NCBI GenBank assembly: GCA_035499415.1
Contig: DATJYV010000159.1
Coordinates: 1-34,259 of the forward strand
Reading direction: 5' to 3'
From: DATJYV01 sp035499415
GTDB lineage: Bacteria > Bacteroidota > Ignavibacteria > UBA10030
DNA length: 34,259 bases
In this document: positions 8,785-17,634 of the stretch, in pieces
How positions within the stretch are numbered: position 1 is the stretch's first letter
Layout of the letters: every line of letters starts with the position of its first letter
Notes under the pieces: model-generated
Databases searched by the model: none
Seen by the model: only the letters and a program-made list of their open reading frames with translations
What the model was told of the DNA's origin: nothing
Position numbers and translations under genes: made by a program

Positions 8785-10470
8785 ATGGTGAAGGTCGACG
8801 TTCGAAAGGGACGATGGCGGCGTGCGGCGCTCTACGCGGTTGCCGTGGCGGGATTTTTGACGGCCGGGTTTGTCGGCGCCGCAGACTCGGAATTCTTCCT
8901 GAAGGTGCATCGAAGCATTGAAGTATTCGGGAAGGTCTACAAGGAGATTGCGACAAACTACGTCGACGAAATCGACCCCGACCGGTTCATGCGGGCGGGA
9001 ATCGACGGGATGTTGAAGACGCTCGACCCGTACACCGTCTACATCGACGAGCGGGAAAACGACGAGATCGACCTTGTCACGACGGGAAAATACGGAGGGG
9101 TGGGGATTACGATCGGCATTCGGGACGGCCAGGTCACGGTCATCAACCTGCTGGAAGGATTCTCCGCGTCAAAACAGGGGATCGAGATCGGCGACCGGAT
9201 CCTGCAGATCGACGACACCGATGTACGCGGAAAATCGCTTGAGGACATCCGCCAGCTTGTCCGCGGCGCTCCGGGGACCGAAGTGCGTCTCAAGGTCGTG
9301 CGCGATGACGAGCAGAAACCGCTGGAGTTTGCGCTGTTGCGAGAGGAAATTCCGGTAAAAAATGTAACGTACTCCGGTTATGTGGGGGATGGAATCGGCT
9401 ACATTCGGCTGGAGCGCTTCTCGCGCAATGCGGGCGACGACCTGCGGAATGCGATGAAGGATTTGATCGCGGGGGGTGACCTCCACGGGCTCGTGCTCGA
9501 CATTCGCGGAAATCCGGGCGGGCTGCTCGACATTGCCGTCGAGATAACATCGAAGTTTCTCCCGGAAAGCAGCATGGTGGTGTCGACGCGCGGGCGAAGA
9601 TCCGATGCCGACAGAAAGTACTATTCGACGGAAAAACCGATGCTGCCGGATGTCCCGCTGGCGGTTCTCGTCGACCGCGGGAGCGCGAGCGCAAGCGAGA
9701 TTGTGGCGGGTGCCGTGCAGGATTTTGACCGCGGCGTCATCGTCGGGGAAAGGACTTTTGGCAAGGGCCTCGTGCAAACCATCACCCGACTGACCGAAAA
9801 TACTTCCGTGAAGGTGACGACGGCGCGGTACTACACGCCCAGCGGGCGCTGTATCCAGGAAATCGACTACACGCACCGCTCGGAGGACGGGGTCGTCAGC
9901 GCGTACCCCGACAGTCTCCGCAAGGAATTCCGCACACGCCACAACCGGCGTGTCTACGAGGCGGGCGGCATCCAGCCCGACTCCACGGTCGAAGAAGAAG
10001 ACGGAGGCCGGCTCCTCGACGAACTGAGCCGCAAGGCGCTCCTCTTCAAGTATGCCAATCACTTCGCGTCCCGGGAAAAGTCGATCCCGGAAAATTTTGA
10101 GGTCACTCCGGCGATCCTTTCCGATTTCGAATCGTTCCTCAAGGAGAAGGGCTTTGATTACCAGGAGGAGGCGGAAGGCAAGATTCAGGAGCTCCGCGAG
10201 ATTGCAGACCGCTCCCGGTACAATAAGTCCTTCGACGAAGAACTCGGCCATCTCGAGGGGATGGTCGCCGCCGAAAAGCAGCGGTCGATCCAGCGGTACG
10301 AGAAGGAGCTCAAGTCCTGGCTCCGCACGGAAATCATCGGAAGGATGAAGGGGGATCGCGCCAGGATCGAATCGACGTTCGACGGGGACGAGCAGTTGTC
10401 GGCCGCGGTCGGCATCCTGAAAAACAAGAAAGTGTACCAGCGGCTTCTCGGCACGAAGTCGAAGCCGTGA
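8785..10470 (+). CDS. ctpA: C-terminal processing peptidase, S41 family (CtpA/Prc-like)
   Basis: A 561-residue periplasmic serine protease that trims or degrades exported proteins. An N-terminal hydrophobic segment (13-32) acts as signal or anchor. A helical dimerisation region covers about 38-98 and a PDZ domain about 100-172, with GVGITI and the GDRILQIDD loop. The S41 protease core follows at about 190-365. The catalytic serine lies in GSASASE (299-305) and the general-base lysine is K327 in TFGKG. The substrate-strand motif LVLDIRGNPGG is at 236-246. The C-terminal 150 residues are charged and helical, longer than in minimal CtpA and similar to extensions in FCB-group homologues. It follows tmk by 12 nt and converges on the deoxynucleoside kinase gene, with 20 nt between the two stops. 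Confidence 0.94.
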   Translation: MVKVDVRKGRWRRAALYAVAVAGFLTAGFVGAADSEFFLKVHRSIEVFGKVYKEIATNYVDEIDPDRFMRAGIDGMLKTLDPYTVYIDERENDEIDLVTTGKYGGVGITIGIRDGQVTVINLLEGFSASKQGIEIGDRILQIDDTDVRGKSLEDIRQLVRGAPGTEVRLKVVRDDEQKPLEFALLREEIPVKNVTYSGYVGDGIGYIRLERFSRNAGDDLRNAMKDLIAGGDLHGLVLDIRGNPGGLLDIAVEITSKFLPESSMVVSTRGRRSDADRKYYSTEKPMLPDVPLAVLVDRGSASASEIVAGAVQDFDRGVIVGERTFGKGLVQTITRLTENTSVKVTTARYYTPSGRCIQEIDYTHRSEDGVVSAYPDSLRKEFRTRHNRRVYEAGGIQPDSTVEEEDGGRLLDELSRKALLFKYANHFASREKSIPENFEVTPAILSDFESFLKEKGFDYQEEAEGKIQELREIADRSRYNKSFDEELGHLEGMVAAEKQRSIQRYEKELKSWLRTEIIGRMKGDRARIESTFDGDEQLSAAVGILKNKKVYQRLLGTKSKP

Positions 10471-10490
10471 CCGATTCGGTCAAAGCGGAT

Positions 10491-11132
10491 TTATTTTTCG
10501 AAGAGTTGGAGTTGCGGGATTTTCTGCGTCACGAGCTCGATGATCATCGCGAGGTCGTCGCGCCGATTGACAAAATCGAGGTTGTCGCTCGGAATAACAA
10601 GGAGGGGTCCGATATTATACCGGCCGATCCAATCGTTGTAATGCTGGTTTAACTTTTCGAGGTAGGCCCGCTCGATCCCTTTTTCGAAATCTCTCCCCCG
10701 CCGGGCAATCTGTCGAAGGAGCGTATCCACGGACGCCTTCAAATAAATCATCAGATCCGGGGGCCGCAAGTACTCCGTCATCGCTCCAAAGAGACTGACA
10801 TAATTTTCGTAGTCTCTTCCTTCCATTCTCCCCATTTCGAAAAGATTGCGCGCAAAGATCTCGGCATCCTCGTAGATTGACCGGTCCTGGATGACGGAAT
10901 TGACCCCCTCCGAGATATGTCTATGGTCCATAAACCGGTGTGAAAGAAAGTACACCTGAAGATGGAAGGACCAGCGCTTCATGTCGGCGTAAAAATCGGA
11001 CAGGTAAGGGTTGTCCTCGACCGACTCGAAGTAGGGCTTCCAGTGGAAGCGCTCGGCGAGAAGGCGGGTGAGGGAGGATTTTCCGGCGCCGATGTTTCCC
11101 GCGACGGTGACGAAGAGGGGTTTCGAAGGCAT
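10491..11132 (-). CDS. Deoxynucleoside kinase (dNK family)
   Basis: Phosphorylates deoxynucleosides in the salvage pathway, most like bacterial deoxyadenosine/deoxyguanosine kinases; the exact substrate cannot be read from sequence. It has 213 residues. The P-loop GNIGAGKSS is at 12-20, the substrate-binding Glu lies in FESVEDNPY (35-43), and the DRS motif is at 83-85 within QDRSIYEDAEIF. The Arg-rich LID (RQIARRGRDFEKG) is in the C-terminal third. It is the last gene of the secD-secF-STAS run and starts 102 nt after the STAS stop. That gap shows no house-type promoter, so co-transcription is likely. Confidence 0.92.
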   Translation of the reverse strand: MPSKPLFVTVAGNIGAGKSSLTRLLAERFHWKPYFESVEDNPYLSDFYADMKRWSFHLQVYFLSHRFMDHRHISEGVNSVIQDRSIYEDAEIFARNLFEMGRMEGRDYENYVSLFGAMTEYLRPPDLMIYLKASVDTLLRQIARRGRDFEKGIERAYLEKLNQHYNDWIGRYNIGPLLVIPSDNLDFVNRRDDLAMIIELVTQKIPQLQLFEK

Positions 11133-11234
11133 GCGGAGGGTTTACGCGTTGGCTGGGAGGGTCGTCGTCCGCGCCGTTCCGGCATCGACCCCGGCGGCCG
11201 GCAGGACGCGTCGCGACATTATTCTCATCCCGGA

Positions 11235-11576
11235 CTATTTGAACGCATCGACGGCGTCGTTGACGCTCTTGTGCACGTCGAATACGTTTGTCAGCTTGGT
11301 CATCTCCAGGAGAGTCTCGATCTTCTTGGATGCTCGCGCCAGCTTCAGCTCTCCCCCCGAATTTCTCAGCGTCGTCAGCCCGCCGATGAGCATTCCGAGC
11401 CCCGAGCTGTTGATGAACTTGACGTCCTTCAGGTCGACAACGATTTTCTTCTTGTTCCCCTCGATCAGTTTCCGGAGCTGGTCGTTCAGCATCGTTGCAT
11501 CCGGTCCCCCCATGACGTTTCCGCTCAGCTCGATGACGGTCACCTTCCGGATGTCCTTGCTCTTATATTTCATCAT
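11235..11576 (-). CDS. STAS-domain protein, anti-anti-sigma factor-like
   Basis: A 113-residue single STAS domain, the size of SpoIIAA/RsbV. The phosphorylatable serine region reads FINSSGLGMLIG (54-65), with S57/S58 at the site where a partner-switching kinase would act. I chose the first of two tandem ATGs because GGGA lies 7 nt upstream; the frame is open further upstream but overlaps the secF end. It starts 32 nt after secF. No anti-sigma kinase or PP2C phosphatase is visible in the window, so its partners must be encoded elsewhere. Partner switching is family knowledge; the target is unknown. Confidence 0.88.
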   Translation of the reverse strand: MMKYKSKDIRKVTVIELSGNVMGGPDATMLNDQLRKLIEGNKKKIVVDLKDVKFINSSGLGMLIGGLTTLRNSGGELKLARASKKIETLLEMTKLTNVFDVHKSVNDAVDAFK

Positions 11577-11608
11577 AACGGATTCCCGTTGCGCGTGAAT
11601 GCCGGCCG

Positions 11609-12526
11609 CTAGACGCTCTCGCTCTTCTTGCGCTCGGACCATTCGAGCACGAACGCGCTGGCGATGTAGATCGATGAATACGTCCCGGTCAGGATGCCGA
11701 TCGTCATGGTAAAGGCGAACCCCCGCGTGACTTCTCCGCCGACAAACAGGAGAACAAGCAGTACGACGAAGATCGTTCCCGACGTGATGATCGTCCGGCT
11801 CAGGGTCTCGTTCAGACTCTTGTTCATCACCTCATACAACGACATGCTCCGGTAGAGCTTCAGGTTTTCCCGTATCCGGTCGAAAACGACGATCGTGTCG
11901 TTGTTGGAAACGCCGAGCAGCGTGAGGAACGCCGCCACGATTTCCTGGGTGATCTCGAGGTTGAGCCCCGGGATCAGCCCGTCGGCGATGGAAATAATCC
12001 CGATCGTCAGCAGCGTGTCGTGAAAGAGGGCGGCAACGGCGCCAAGGCCGAAGACAAACTTGAAGCGGACGGCGATATACAACAGAATGGCAAGCAGCGA
12101 CACGATGACGGCGTAGATCGCGTCCCGCCGCAGCTCTTCGCCGATCTTGGCGCTGATCTTGTATCCCTTCAATACTTCAAACTTTGAGTTCGGATACGCC
12201 TCCTGAATCGCCGCCTTGATCTTGTTCCCGATGACCGTCCCTTCCCCCTGGATCGCCGTCCTGATCAGGACGTTTTTCTCGTCGCCGAGGGACTTGATCT
12301 CGCTGTTCCCCAGTCCGACTTTATCGAGCGCGTTCCGCAGCTGTCCGATCTCGGGCTTCTGGTCGAATGCCAGAACCAGCTCCGTCCCTCCGCGGAAGTC
12401 GATGCCGTAGTTGACCCCCTTGAAGATGAGAGAGATGATTCCGGAACTGATGATGACGGCAGAAACGACGTACATCCGCCGCCGGATGGCAAGAAAATCG
12501 AAATGTGTCTGTCTAAAAATCCGCAT
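11609..12526 (-). CDS. secF: Protein translocase subunit SecF
   Basis: A 305-residue inner-membrane protein that, with SecD, uses the proton gradient to pull exported proteins into the periplasm. The N-terminal transmembrane segment is at about 19-36, followed by GIDFRGGTEL (41-50) and a periplasmic domain. Five further hydrophobic segments lie in the C-terminal half, with the family motif around SNNDTIVVFDRIREN. This deviates from the usual 'Y-S-I-N-D-T' reading in two positions. It is separate from SecD, unlike the fused SecDF typical of Bacteroidetes. It lies 32 nt after secD. Confidence 0.96.
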   Translation of the reverse strand: MRIFRQTHFDFLAIRRRMYVVSAVIISSGIISLIFKGVNYGIDFRGGTELVLAFDQKPEIGQLRNALDKVGLGNSEIKSLGDEKNVLIRTAIQGEGTVIGNKIKAAIQEAYPNSKFEVLKGYKISAKIGEELRRDAIYAVIVSLLAILLYIAVRFKFVFGLGAVAALFHDTLLTIGIISIADGLIPGLNLEITQEIVAAFLTLLGVSNNDTIVVFDRIRENLKLYRSMSLYEVMNKSLNETLSRTIITSGTIFVVLLVLLFVGGEVTRGFAFTMTIGILTGTYSSIYIASAFVLEWSERKKSESV

Positions 12527-12558
12527 GCGTTACACCGATTGTGCCGTCAGGAGAAAGC

Positions 12559-14430
12559 TCATCCGAAGTTCGGCGTGAGGTCGCGCTGGATCATCTGGTC
12601 GAAGATCACGCGTGTAATGACGATGGCGCTGAACAAGCTTGTCGCAAGGCCGACCATGAGGGTCAGCGCAAATCCCTGGACGGGCCCCGTGCCGTACTGA
12701 TACAGAATGACCCCGGTGATGAACGTAATGAAGTTCGAGTCGATGATCGCGCTCATCGCTTTCGAATAACCCGCGTCGATCGCCGCCCGCAGTGTTTTCC
12801 CCCCCGCAAGCTCTTCCCGGATCCGCTCGTCAATCAGCACGTTCGCGTCGACCGCCATGCCGATCGTCAGAATAATGCCGGAGATTCCCGGCAGCGTGAG
12901 CGTCGCCTGGAAGCCCGCGAGCACGCCGAGGAGGAACAGCATGTTGAAAAAGAGCGCGATGTCGGCGACGCCCCCCGCAGAACGGTAGTAGATCGCCATG
13001 AAGAAAATCGTGAACAACAGCGCGACCGCTACCGCGGTCATGCCGGAGCGGATCGAGTCTTCGCCGAGCGACGGACCGACCGCCCGCTGCTCGATGATGG
13101 CAACGGGAGCGGGCAAGGCGCCGGCTTTCAAAACAATTTCAAGCAACCGCGCTTCGTTCGGCGACTCGAGCCCGGTGATGCGGGAGTGCCCGCCGACGAT
13201 CTTGTTCTCGACTCTCGGCGCGGAGAAAACGGCGTTGTCGAGGGCGATCGCGATCCGCTTCTGAACGTTTGCCCCCGTGATGCGTGCCCATTCGTGCGAA
13301 CCCTCGCTGTTCATCTCCATCGTGACAATCGGCCGGTTGTCCTCGGGGTCCACGCTTGCCCGGGCGTCCACGATCACGCCGCCGTTAAGCTCCGCCTGGC
13401 TTCGCAGGGCATACAGCTGATAAAACTTGGTTCCCTCCGCCGTCGTCAGGGTCTTTGCGGACCAGAGGAACTGGAAGTCTGCGGGAATGAGCCGCTGAAT
13501 ATCCTCACGCTCCAGGAGTTTCGTGACCCGCTCCTTGTTTTTCTCTTCAACATATCCTTCGCCGCTCTGGTCCGCGCGGACGTACGTGAAGAACGGGTGC
13601 TCGCGCTGGAACTTCGCCGTCTGCGTGGTGTCCTCCTCCGCAGGAACGTTGTTTCCCATCAACTGGGTCAGAGCATCGACGGGCTGTTGCTTTTCCGCAA
13701 GGGCGTTCTTTTCGGGCGTCCCCCCGGTCGTATCGGTTTTGCCGGTGAGATATTTGTCGATCGACTCCATGACGTGCAGGGCGATCTGCGGATCCTTCAA
13801 CAGCAGGAACTCCAGCTTGGCCGTCCCCTGCAGGAGTTGACGAACCTCGTTTTCGTCCTTGACGCCCGGAAGCTCGACGATGATTCTCCGCGACCCCTGC
13901 TTCTGGATGTTTGGCTCGGATACGTGGTACTGGTCGACGCGGTTCCGGACAATCTCCACCGCCCGGTCAACCGCTTTCTCCGTCTCGGATTCAAGTTCCG
14001 CCACGATTTTTGCATCGTCGTCCCGAATGCTCCCGTAGTATCGGCTGAGGCGGATGCTATCGGCCTGGAACTTCTGTGCGAACTGCGGAATGACGGCGAT
14101 ATCGTTCGAGACCACTTCCTTCCGCACTTCGGCCATGATGGACTTGAACTTGTCGTCCTTGTTCTTTGCGAGGTCTTCCAGGAGCTGAACGACGTCGACT
14201 TCCAGAACGACGCGCATTCCCCCCTGGAGGTCGAGGCCAAGCTTGATGCGTTTCAATTTCGCGTTGGCGATGTCGTCCTGGTGCTGCTCGACGTAGGTGA
14301 GACTATCCGGGCCGGAAAGTTTCTGCATGTGCTGGCGGAAGCTGTAATCCTGGTAGGTGGGCCACAGGAAGGCAACCGACAGCGCAACTGCGGCGAAGAT
14401 CAGGATCAGCCGACTCCATTGCGTTTTCAC
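12559..14430 (-). CDS. secD: Protein translocase subunit SecD
   Basis: A 623-residue inner-membrane protein of the Sec accessory complex. The start is GTG (14430) with GGAG 9 nt upstream, one of the few clear ribosome binding sites in the window. There is one transmembrane segment at about 7-24, then the GLDLQGG motif at 65-71. The large periplasmic P1 domain covers roughly 100-440. Five C-terminal transmembrane segments contain the conserved proton-path region (GMAVDANVLIDERIREEL). The P1 domain contains a Glu/Lys/Gln-rich insert around 240-330. It is first in a secD-secF-STAS-dNK operon. A terminator-like hairpin lies between its promoter and its start codon. Confidence 0.97.
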   Translation of the reverse strand: MKTQWSRLILIFAAVALSVAFLWPTYQDYSFRQHMQKLSGPDSLTYVEQHQDDIANAKLKRIKLGLDLQGGMRVVLEVDVVQLLEDLAKNKDDKFKSIMAEVRKEVVSNDIAVIPQFAQKFQADSIRLSRYYGSIRDDDAKIVAELESETEKAVDRAVEIVRNRVDQYHVSEPNIQKQGSRRIIVELPGVKDENEVRQLLQGTAKLEFLLLKDPQIALHVMESIDKYLTGKTDTTGGTPEKNALAEKQQPVDALTQLMGNNVPAEEDTTQTAKFQREHPFFTYVRADQSGEGYVEEKNKERVTKLLEREDIQRLIPADFQFLWSAKTLTTAEGTKFYQLYALRSQAELNGGVIVDARASVDPEDNRPIVTMEMNSEGSHEWARITGANVQKRIAIALDNAVFSAPRVENKIVGGHSRITGLESPNEARLLEIVLKAGALPAPVAIIEQRAVGPSLGEDSIRSGMTAVAVALLFTIFFMAIYYRSAGGVADIALFFNMLFLLGVLAGFQATLTLPGISGIILTIGMAVDANVLIDERIREELAGGKTLRAAIDAGYSKAMSAIIDSNFITFITGVILYQYGTGPVQGFALTLMVGLATSLFSAIVITRVIFDQMIQRDLTPNFG

Positions 14431-14465
14431 AGCGAGCGTCTCCGGCGAATACGGTGGATGATGCG

Positions 14466-14502
14466 ATAAGAAAAAGCGCGAGCGTCAGTACGCATCGCGC
14501 TT
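14466..14502 (-). terminator. Terminator-like hairpin in the secD leader (possible attenuator)
   Basis: Read on the minus strand, AAGCGCGA (14502-14495) pairs with TCGCGCTT (14481-14474), continued by GCG/CGC across a one-base bulge, with a 6-nt loop. It is followed directly by TTTTTCTTAT. It lies about 45-75 nt downstream of the predicted secD transcription start and 36 nt before the GTG. The 9-mer GACGCTCGC of the 3' arm recurs at 14440-14432, abutting the start codon, so the 5' arm could pair with either copy. Confidence 0.7.
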
Positions 14503-14548
14503 GCGGTAAATCAATCTTCGATAGTGTCGATGGTCGACAGAGCCGAAA

Positions 14549-14577
14549 AATATACTCGATTGTGCAAACAAAGTCAA
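14549..14577 (-). promoter_or_regulatory. Predicted promoter of secD operon
   Basis: On the minus strand TTGACT (14577-14572), 17 nt, TATATT (14554-14549). This is the best match to a standard sigma-70 promoter in the window (5 of 6 bases at both boxes). Predicted start near 14542, which leaves a leader of about 112 nt containing the terminator-like hairpin. The -35 boxes of this promoter and the divergent ppiD promoter are only 11 bp apart. Confidence 0.68.
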
Positions 14578-14588
14578 CAAGAAAGTCG

Positions 14589-14618
14589 TTGCATTTCAAC
14601 GCTTTCGCGGCTATATTG
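14589..14618 (+). promoter_or_regulatory. Predicted promoter of ppiD operon
   Basis: TTGCAT (14589-14594), 17 nt, TATATT (14612-14617) followed by G. The predicted start near 14624 gives a leader of about 33 nt. It is back to back with the secD promoter, so the two export-related operons share one short control region. Confidence 0.62.
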
Positions 14619-14656
14619 CAAAAAATATCTCGCCTTCACAGCAAGCGTTGTGCACC

Positions 14657-16762
14657 ATGCCGTTGATGACCCAAATACGGAATAATCTCACCAAGCTCTT
14701 CGGCGTCCTGGCGGTCTTTTTCATCCTCTTTATCATTTTTGATTGGGGAATGGACCTGACCGGACGACGGGGACGGGGAGGGGCGACGGCGGACGTCATC
14801 GGCAAGATCAACGGCAAGGAGATATCGTACCGGACGTTTGCAGAACTCGTCCGTCGTGCAAGCGAGAATCAAAAAAAGCAGACAGGAGTCGAGGTGGACG
14901 AGGAAGCCGAGCGGCAAATCCGGTCGCAGGTCTGGAACCAGCTCGTCGACGAAACCCTCATTGAACAGGAGATCGAGCGTCTCGGGATCATGGTCACCGA
15001 CCAGGAGATCATCGACATTGTTCAAAGTCCCAACCCCCCGGAATTCCTCGTGGCGCAATTCAAGGATTCCGCCGGAACCTTCCATCGCGACGCGTACTTC
15101 CGGGCGATGTCCGACCCTCAGAACAAAAATGCCTGGATCCAGGTGGAGGATGTCATTCGCCAGGATGAGGTACGAAAAAAACTGCAGACGCTTCTGGGCG
15201 CCGCGGTTCATGTCACCGATGATGAAGTGTGGCAGCGATTCGCCGATGCGAACGTCGAGCTGGAAGCGGAGTACGCATTATTCGACCTCTTCCGCATGGT
15301 CGGCGACTCGTCGATCACGTTGACCGACGATGATGTCCGGAATTACTACGACTCTCACCCGGAGGATTTTCGCGTCAAGGCCTTACGGAAACTGAAGTAC
15401 ACTATTTTCAGCCAGAACGCTTCGTCCGATGATAGCGCCATCGTGCGAGCTGAATCCGAACGAATTCTGGACCAGGCAAAATCGGGGACGGATTTTGTCG
15501 ACCTCGCAAAAACCTACTCTGAAGTCCCGCTGGCAGATGCGTACTTCAAGCACGGCGAACTCTCCCGGATCAAGGAAAAAGCCGTTTTTTCAGCCAAAAA
15601 AGGGGCTATCATTGGTCCAATAACCGATTATGACGGCATCCATATCATCAAGGTGCTCGACGAGCGGGAGGGAAAAGAGGAATTCGTCGATGCGAGTCAC
15701 ATTCTGCTTAATGCCGGGTCGGGTCCCGACACGATGCAAATTATCCGGCGGGCAAAAGAGATCGCTCAAAAGGCGCGCGACGGAGCCGATTTTGGGGAGC
15801 TCGCGAGACAATACAGCCAGGACAATGGATCCGCGTCGCAAGGGGGAGAATTGGGATGGACGGGAAAAGGGGGATGGGTGAAGCCGTTCGAGGATGCTGC
15901 GTTTCGGGCAAAGGTTGGCCAGATCGTCGGCCCGGTGAGGACCCAATTCGGATGGCACATTATTAAAGTGACGGGGAAGGACCGAAGGGAATTAAAGATC
16001 GCGGACATCGCCCTGAAGATCAAACCAAGCGCCCAGACAATTGATGATGCATTCCAACGCGCCCAGGATTTCGTCGCGGTCGCCAAGGAAGACGGTTTTG
16101 AAAAAGCCGCTCAAGGGCTCGGCTTTCAGGTACGGGAAACGCCCGAGTTCGAAAAAAACGGCATGGTCCCGGGGCTGGGATTGAACGATGCGGTTTCGAA
16201 CTTTGCGTTTACGCGCAAAGCGGGGGCGGTGAGCGATCCGCTGGCTATTTCCGGCGGGGTTGGAGTCTTTGATATTTCCGGCATCCAGGAAGAGGGGATT
16301 CGGCCGTTTGAGCAAGTGAAGGGGATCGCGCGAACCTCCGCGATGAAGCGGAAAAAATTCGATAAGCTCCGGGAAGAGGCGGAGGCATTCTCCCGCACGC
16401 TGGCCCCGGGAGCCGATTTGGTAGAAGCTGCAAAAGGTACGCAGAATGTCACGGCTCAGAAGATCGGTCCATTCAAGGCGACAGATGCTCTGCCGGGAAT
16501 TGGAAGGGACGGTGCATTCACGGGGACGGTGGAGAGACTCAAGCAGGGAGAAACCTCGAAGCCATTCGAGGGGTTGAGAGGATATTACATCGTCAGGATG
16601 CTTTCGAGGAGCGCAATCGACTCGACACGCTTTGCAGCCGGACGTCAAGCGCTTCGCGACCAGATCCTTCAGGAAAAACGGAACCGGCTGTTTACCGAAT
16701 GGCGGAACGACCTCCGCGAGAAAGCGGATATCGAAGACCACCGCGATAAATTCTATCGGTGA
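14657..16762 (+). CDS. ppiD: PpiD-like membrane-anchored peptidyl-prolyl isomerase / foldase
   Basis: A 701-residue periplasmic chaperone anchored in the inner membrane; such proteins help proteins leaving the Sec channel to fold. The start at 14657 (MPLMTQIRNN) fits the family N-terminus; ATG 14666 is an alternative, and no Shine-Dalgarno helps decide. Transmembrane segment 12-30; SurA_N-like helical region about 42-180; a first, degenerate parvulin domain at about 245-337; a second, canonical parvulin domain at about 343-440 (DASHILL at 345-351, GGELGW at 396-401, FGWHIIKV at 431-438). A third repeat-like helical region with GRDGAF and RGYYIVRML follows at about 440-690. It is divergent from secD, which fits a shared role in protein export. 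The outer-membrane protein gene follows after 15 nt. Confidence 0.93.
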   Translation: MPLMTQIRNNLTKLFGVLAVFFILFIIFDWGMDLTGRRGRGGATADVIGKINGKEISYRTFAELVRRASENQKKQTGVEVDEEAERQIRSQVWNQLVDETLIEQEIERLGIMVTDQEIIDIVQSPNPPEFLVAQFKDSAGTFHRDAYFRAMSDPQNKNAWIQVEDVIRQDEVRKKLQTLLGAAVHVTDDEVWQRFADANVELEAEYALFDLFRMVGDSSITLTDDDVRNYYDSHPEDFRVKALRKLKYTIFSQNASSDDSAIVRAESERILDQAKSGTDFVDLAKTYSEVPLADAYFKHGELSRIKEKAVFSAKKGAIIGPITDYDGIHIIKVLDEREGKEEFVDASHILLNAGSGPDTMQIIRRAKEIAQKARDGADFGELARQYSQDNGSASQGGELGWTGKGGWVKPFEDAAFRAKVGQIVGPVRTQFGWHIIKVTGKDRRELKIADIALKIKPSAQTIDDAFQRAQDFVAVAKEDGFEKAAQGLGFQVRETPEFEKNGMVPGLGLNDAVSNFAFTRKAGAVSDPLAISGGVGVFDISGIQEEGIRPFEQVKGIARTSAMKRKKFDKLREEAEAFSRTLAPGADLVEAAKGTQNVTAQKIGPFKATDALPGIGRDGAFTGTVERLKQGETSKPFEGLRGYYIVRMLSRSAIDSTRFAAGRQALRDQILQEKRNRLFTEWRNDLREKADIEDHRDKFYR

Positions 16763-16777
16763 CGGAGACGATGAACC

Positions 16778-17548
16778 ATGGTGCGGGCAAGACAAGCCGG
16801 GGTGCCAGCCGCCCGTAGAAGGGAACGACCGCCTTCTCTTCCTGTTTTCATCCTCCTCACCTTGTTTGCGGCTCCATCATCCCTCGCTCAGCAATACGAC
16901 TGGTCGTACGCCTTCGTCCTCCGAACAAGCTACACGTCGAGCTCGGAAATCTTTCTTAATCCAAACTCTTCGGACCCCGACCTTCGCGGTGAGAGTTCTT
17001 CCATCGGGGGCATCCTCGGCGGCGGCGCGGAGGCGCGTATGCTCCTTCCGGACCTCAGCATCTTTCTCGCCCTTTCGGTCGAATACAATTCCAAGGAGAG
17101 TAATGAAAACCTCCTCACTGCGTTCGGTGGCTCGCTCCAGCAGCTTCCGGTCACCGAAGGGCTGCGTTTCATCCCCGTGGAATTAACGGCGAACGCGTAC
17201 ATCCCCCTTAATTCCGAAACAGTTCAGGTGACCATGGGAGGAGGTCTCGGCGTCTATTATGCGGCGCGTGTTCTTCGCGTGGCGGGCGTCGACGCGCCGG
17301 TTGTGAATCAACCCGTGACGGCCGGGATCACCGTGGGGGTTGGCGTCGAGTACAAGATCTGGCCCGGCGTCTCGGTCGAGGGACGGATGAAATTCCGCGA
17401 CCCCGAAATTATCAACGACAATCAATTCACGCAGGACCACGTGGACTACGGCGGGTCGCACGTCTCGTTTCCTTCGACCCCTCTCGAGACAAAGATCGAT
17501 GTCGACGGGATGAACTTCATGCTGGGTATGGTCGTGGTGATTCTGTAG
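16778..17548 (+). CDS. Predicted outer-membrane beta-barrel protein, unknown function
   Basis: 256 residues. The Arg-rich N-terminus followed by a hydrophobic core and a cut near SSLA|QQ (about 37) is a signal peptide. The mature part alternates hydrophobic and polar residues in strands (for example VTMGGGLGVYYAARVL and VTAGITVGVGVEYKIW), as in small outer-membrane barrels. I recognise no specific family. GGAG lies 10 nt upstream of the chosen ATG (16778). A competing ATG at 16771 opens only a 15-codon frame. It follows ppiD by 15 nt, suggesting a barrel made together with its chaperone. A strong terminator follows 41 nt after its stop. Confidence 0.7.
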   Translation: MVRARQAGVPAARRRERPPSLPVFILLTLFAAPSSLAQQYDWSYAFVLRTSYTSSSEIFLNPNSSDPDLRGESSSIGGILGGGAEARMLLPDLSIFLALSVEYNSKESNENLLTAFGGSLQQLPVTEGLRFIPVELTANAYIPLNSETVQVTMGGGLGVYYAARVLRVAGVDAPVVNQPVTAGITVGVGVEYKIWPGVSVEGRMKFRDPEIINDNQFTQDHVDYGGSHVSFPSTPLETKIDVDGMNFMLGMVVVIL

Positions 17549-17589
17549 GACGGAGGGCGGCCGATACGGAAGCGGAATCCGTCGGGTCG

Positions 17590-17616
17590 AAGCGGCCTGC
17601 GAGTCCGCTTTTTTTG
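17590..17616 (+). terminator. Intrinsic terminator between outer-membrane protein gene and aroK
   Basis: The stem AAGCGG (17590-17595) / CCGCTT (17605-17610) has a 9-nt loop and runs into seven consecutive T residues (17609-17615) and a G. It ends 18 nt before the aroK ATG, and no house-type promoter lies in between. Either aroK is reached by read-through or its promoter is of a different kind. Confidence 0.75.
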
Positions 17617-17634
17617 TTCGCGCACGGTGTAACC

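Noticed and set aside
10468..10497. Hairpin TGACCG/CGGTCA overlapping the ctpA stop, followed by TTTATTTTT
   Set aside because: Three-base loop and a T-rich tract only after 9 further bases; too weak to call a terminator, though a role between the convergent genes is possible.
12541..14469. Open frame of 642 codons on the plus strand covering all of secD antisense
   Set aside because: Translation is Arg/Asp/Val-rich with no domain, and it lies exactly opposite a highly conserved gene. High third-position GC produces such antisense frames.
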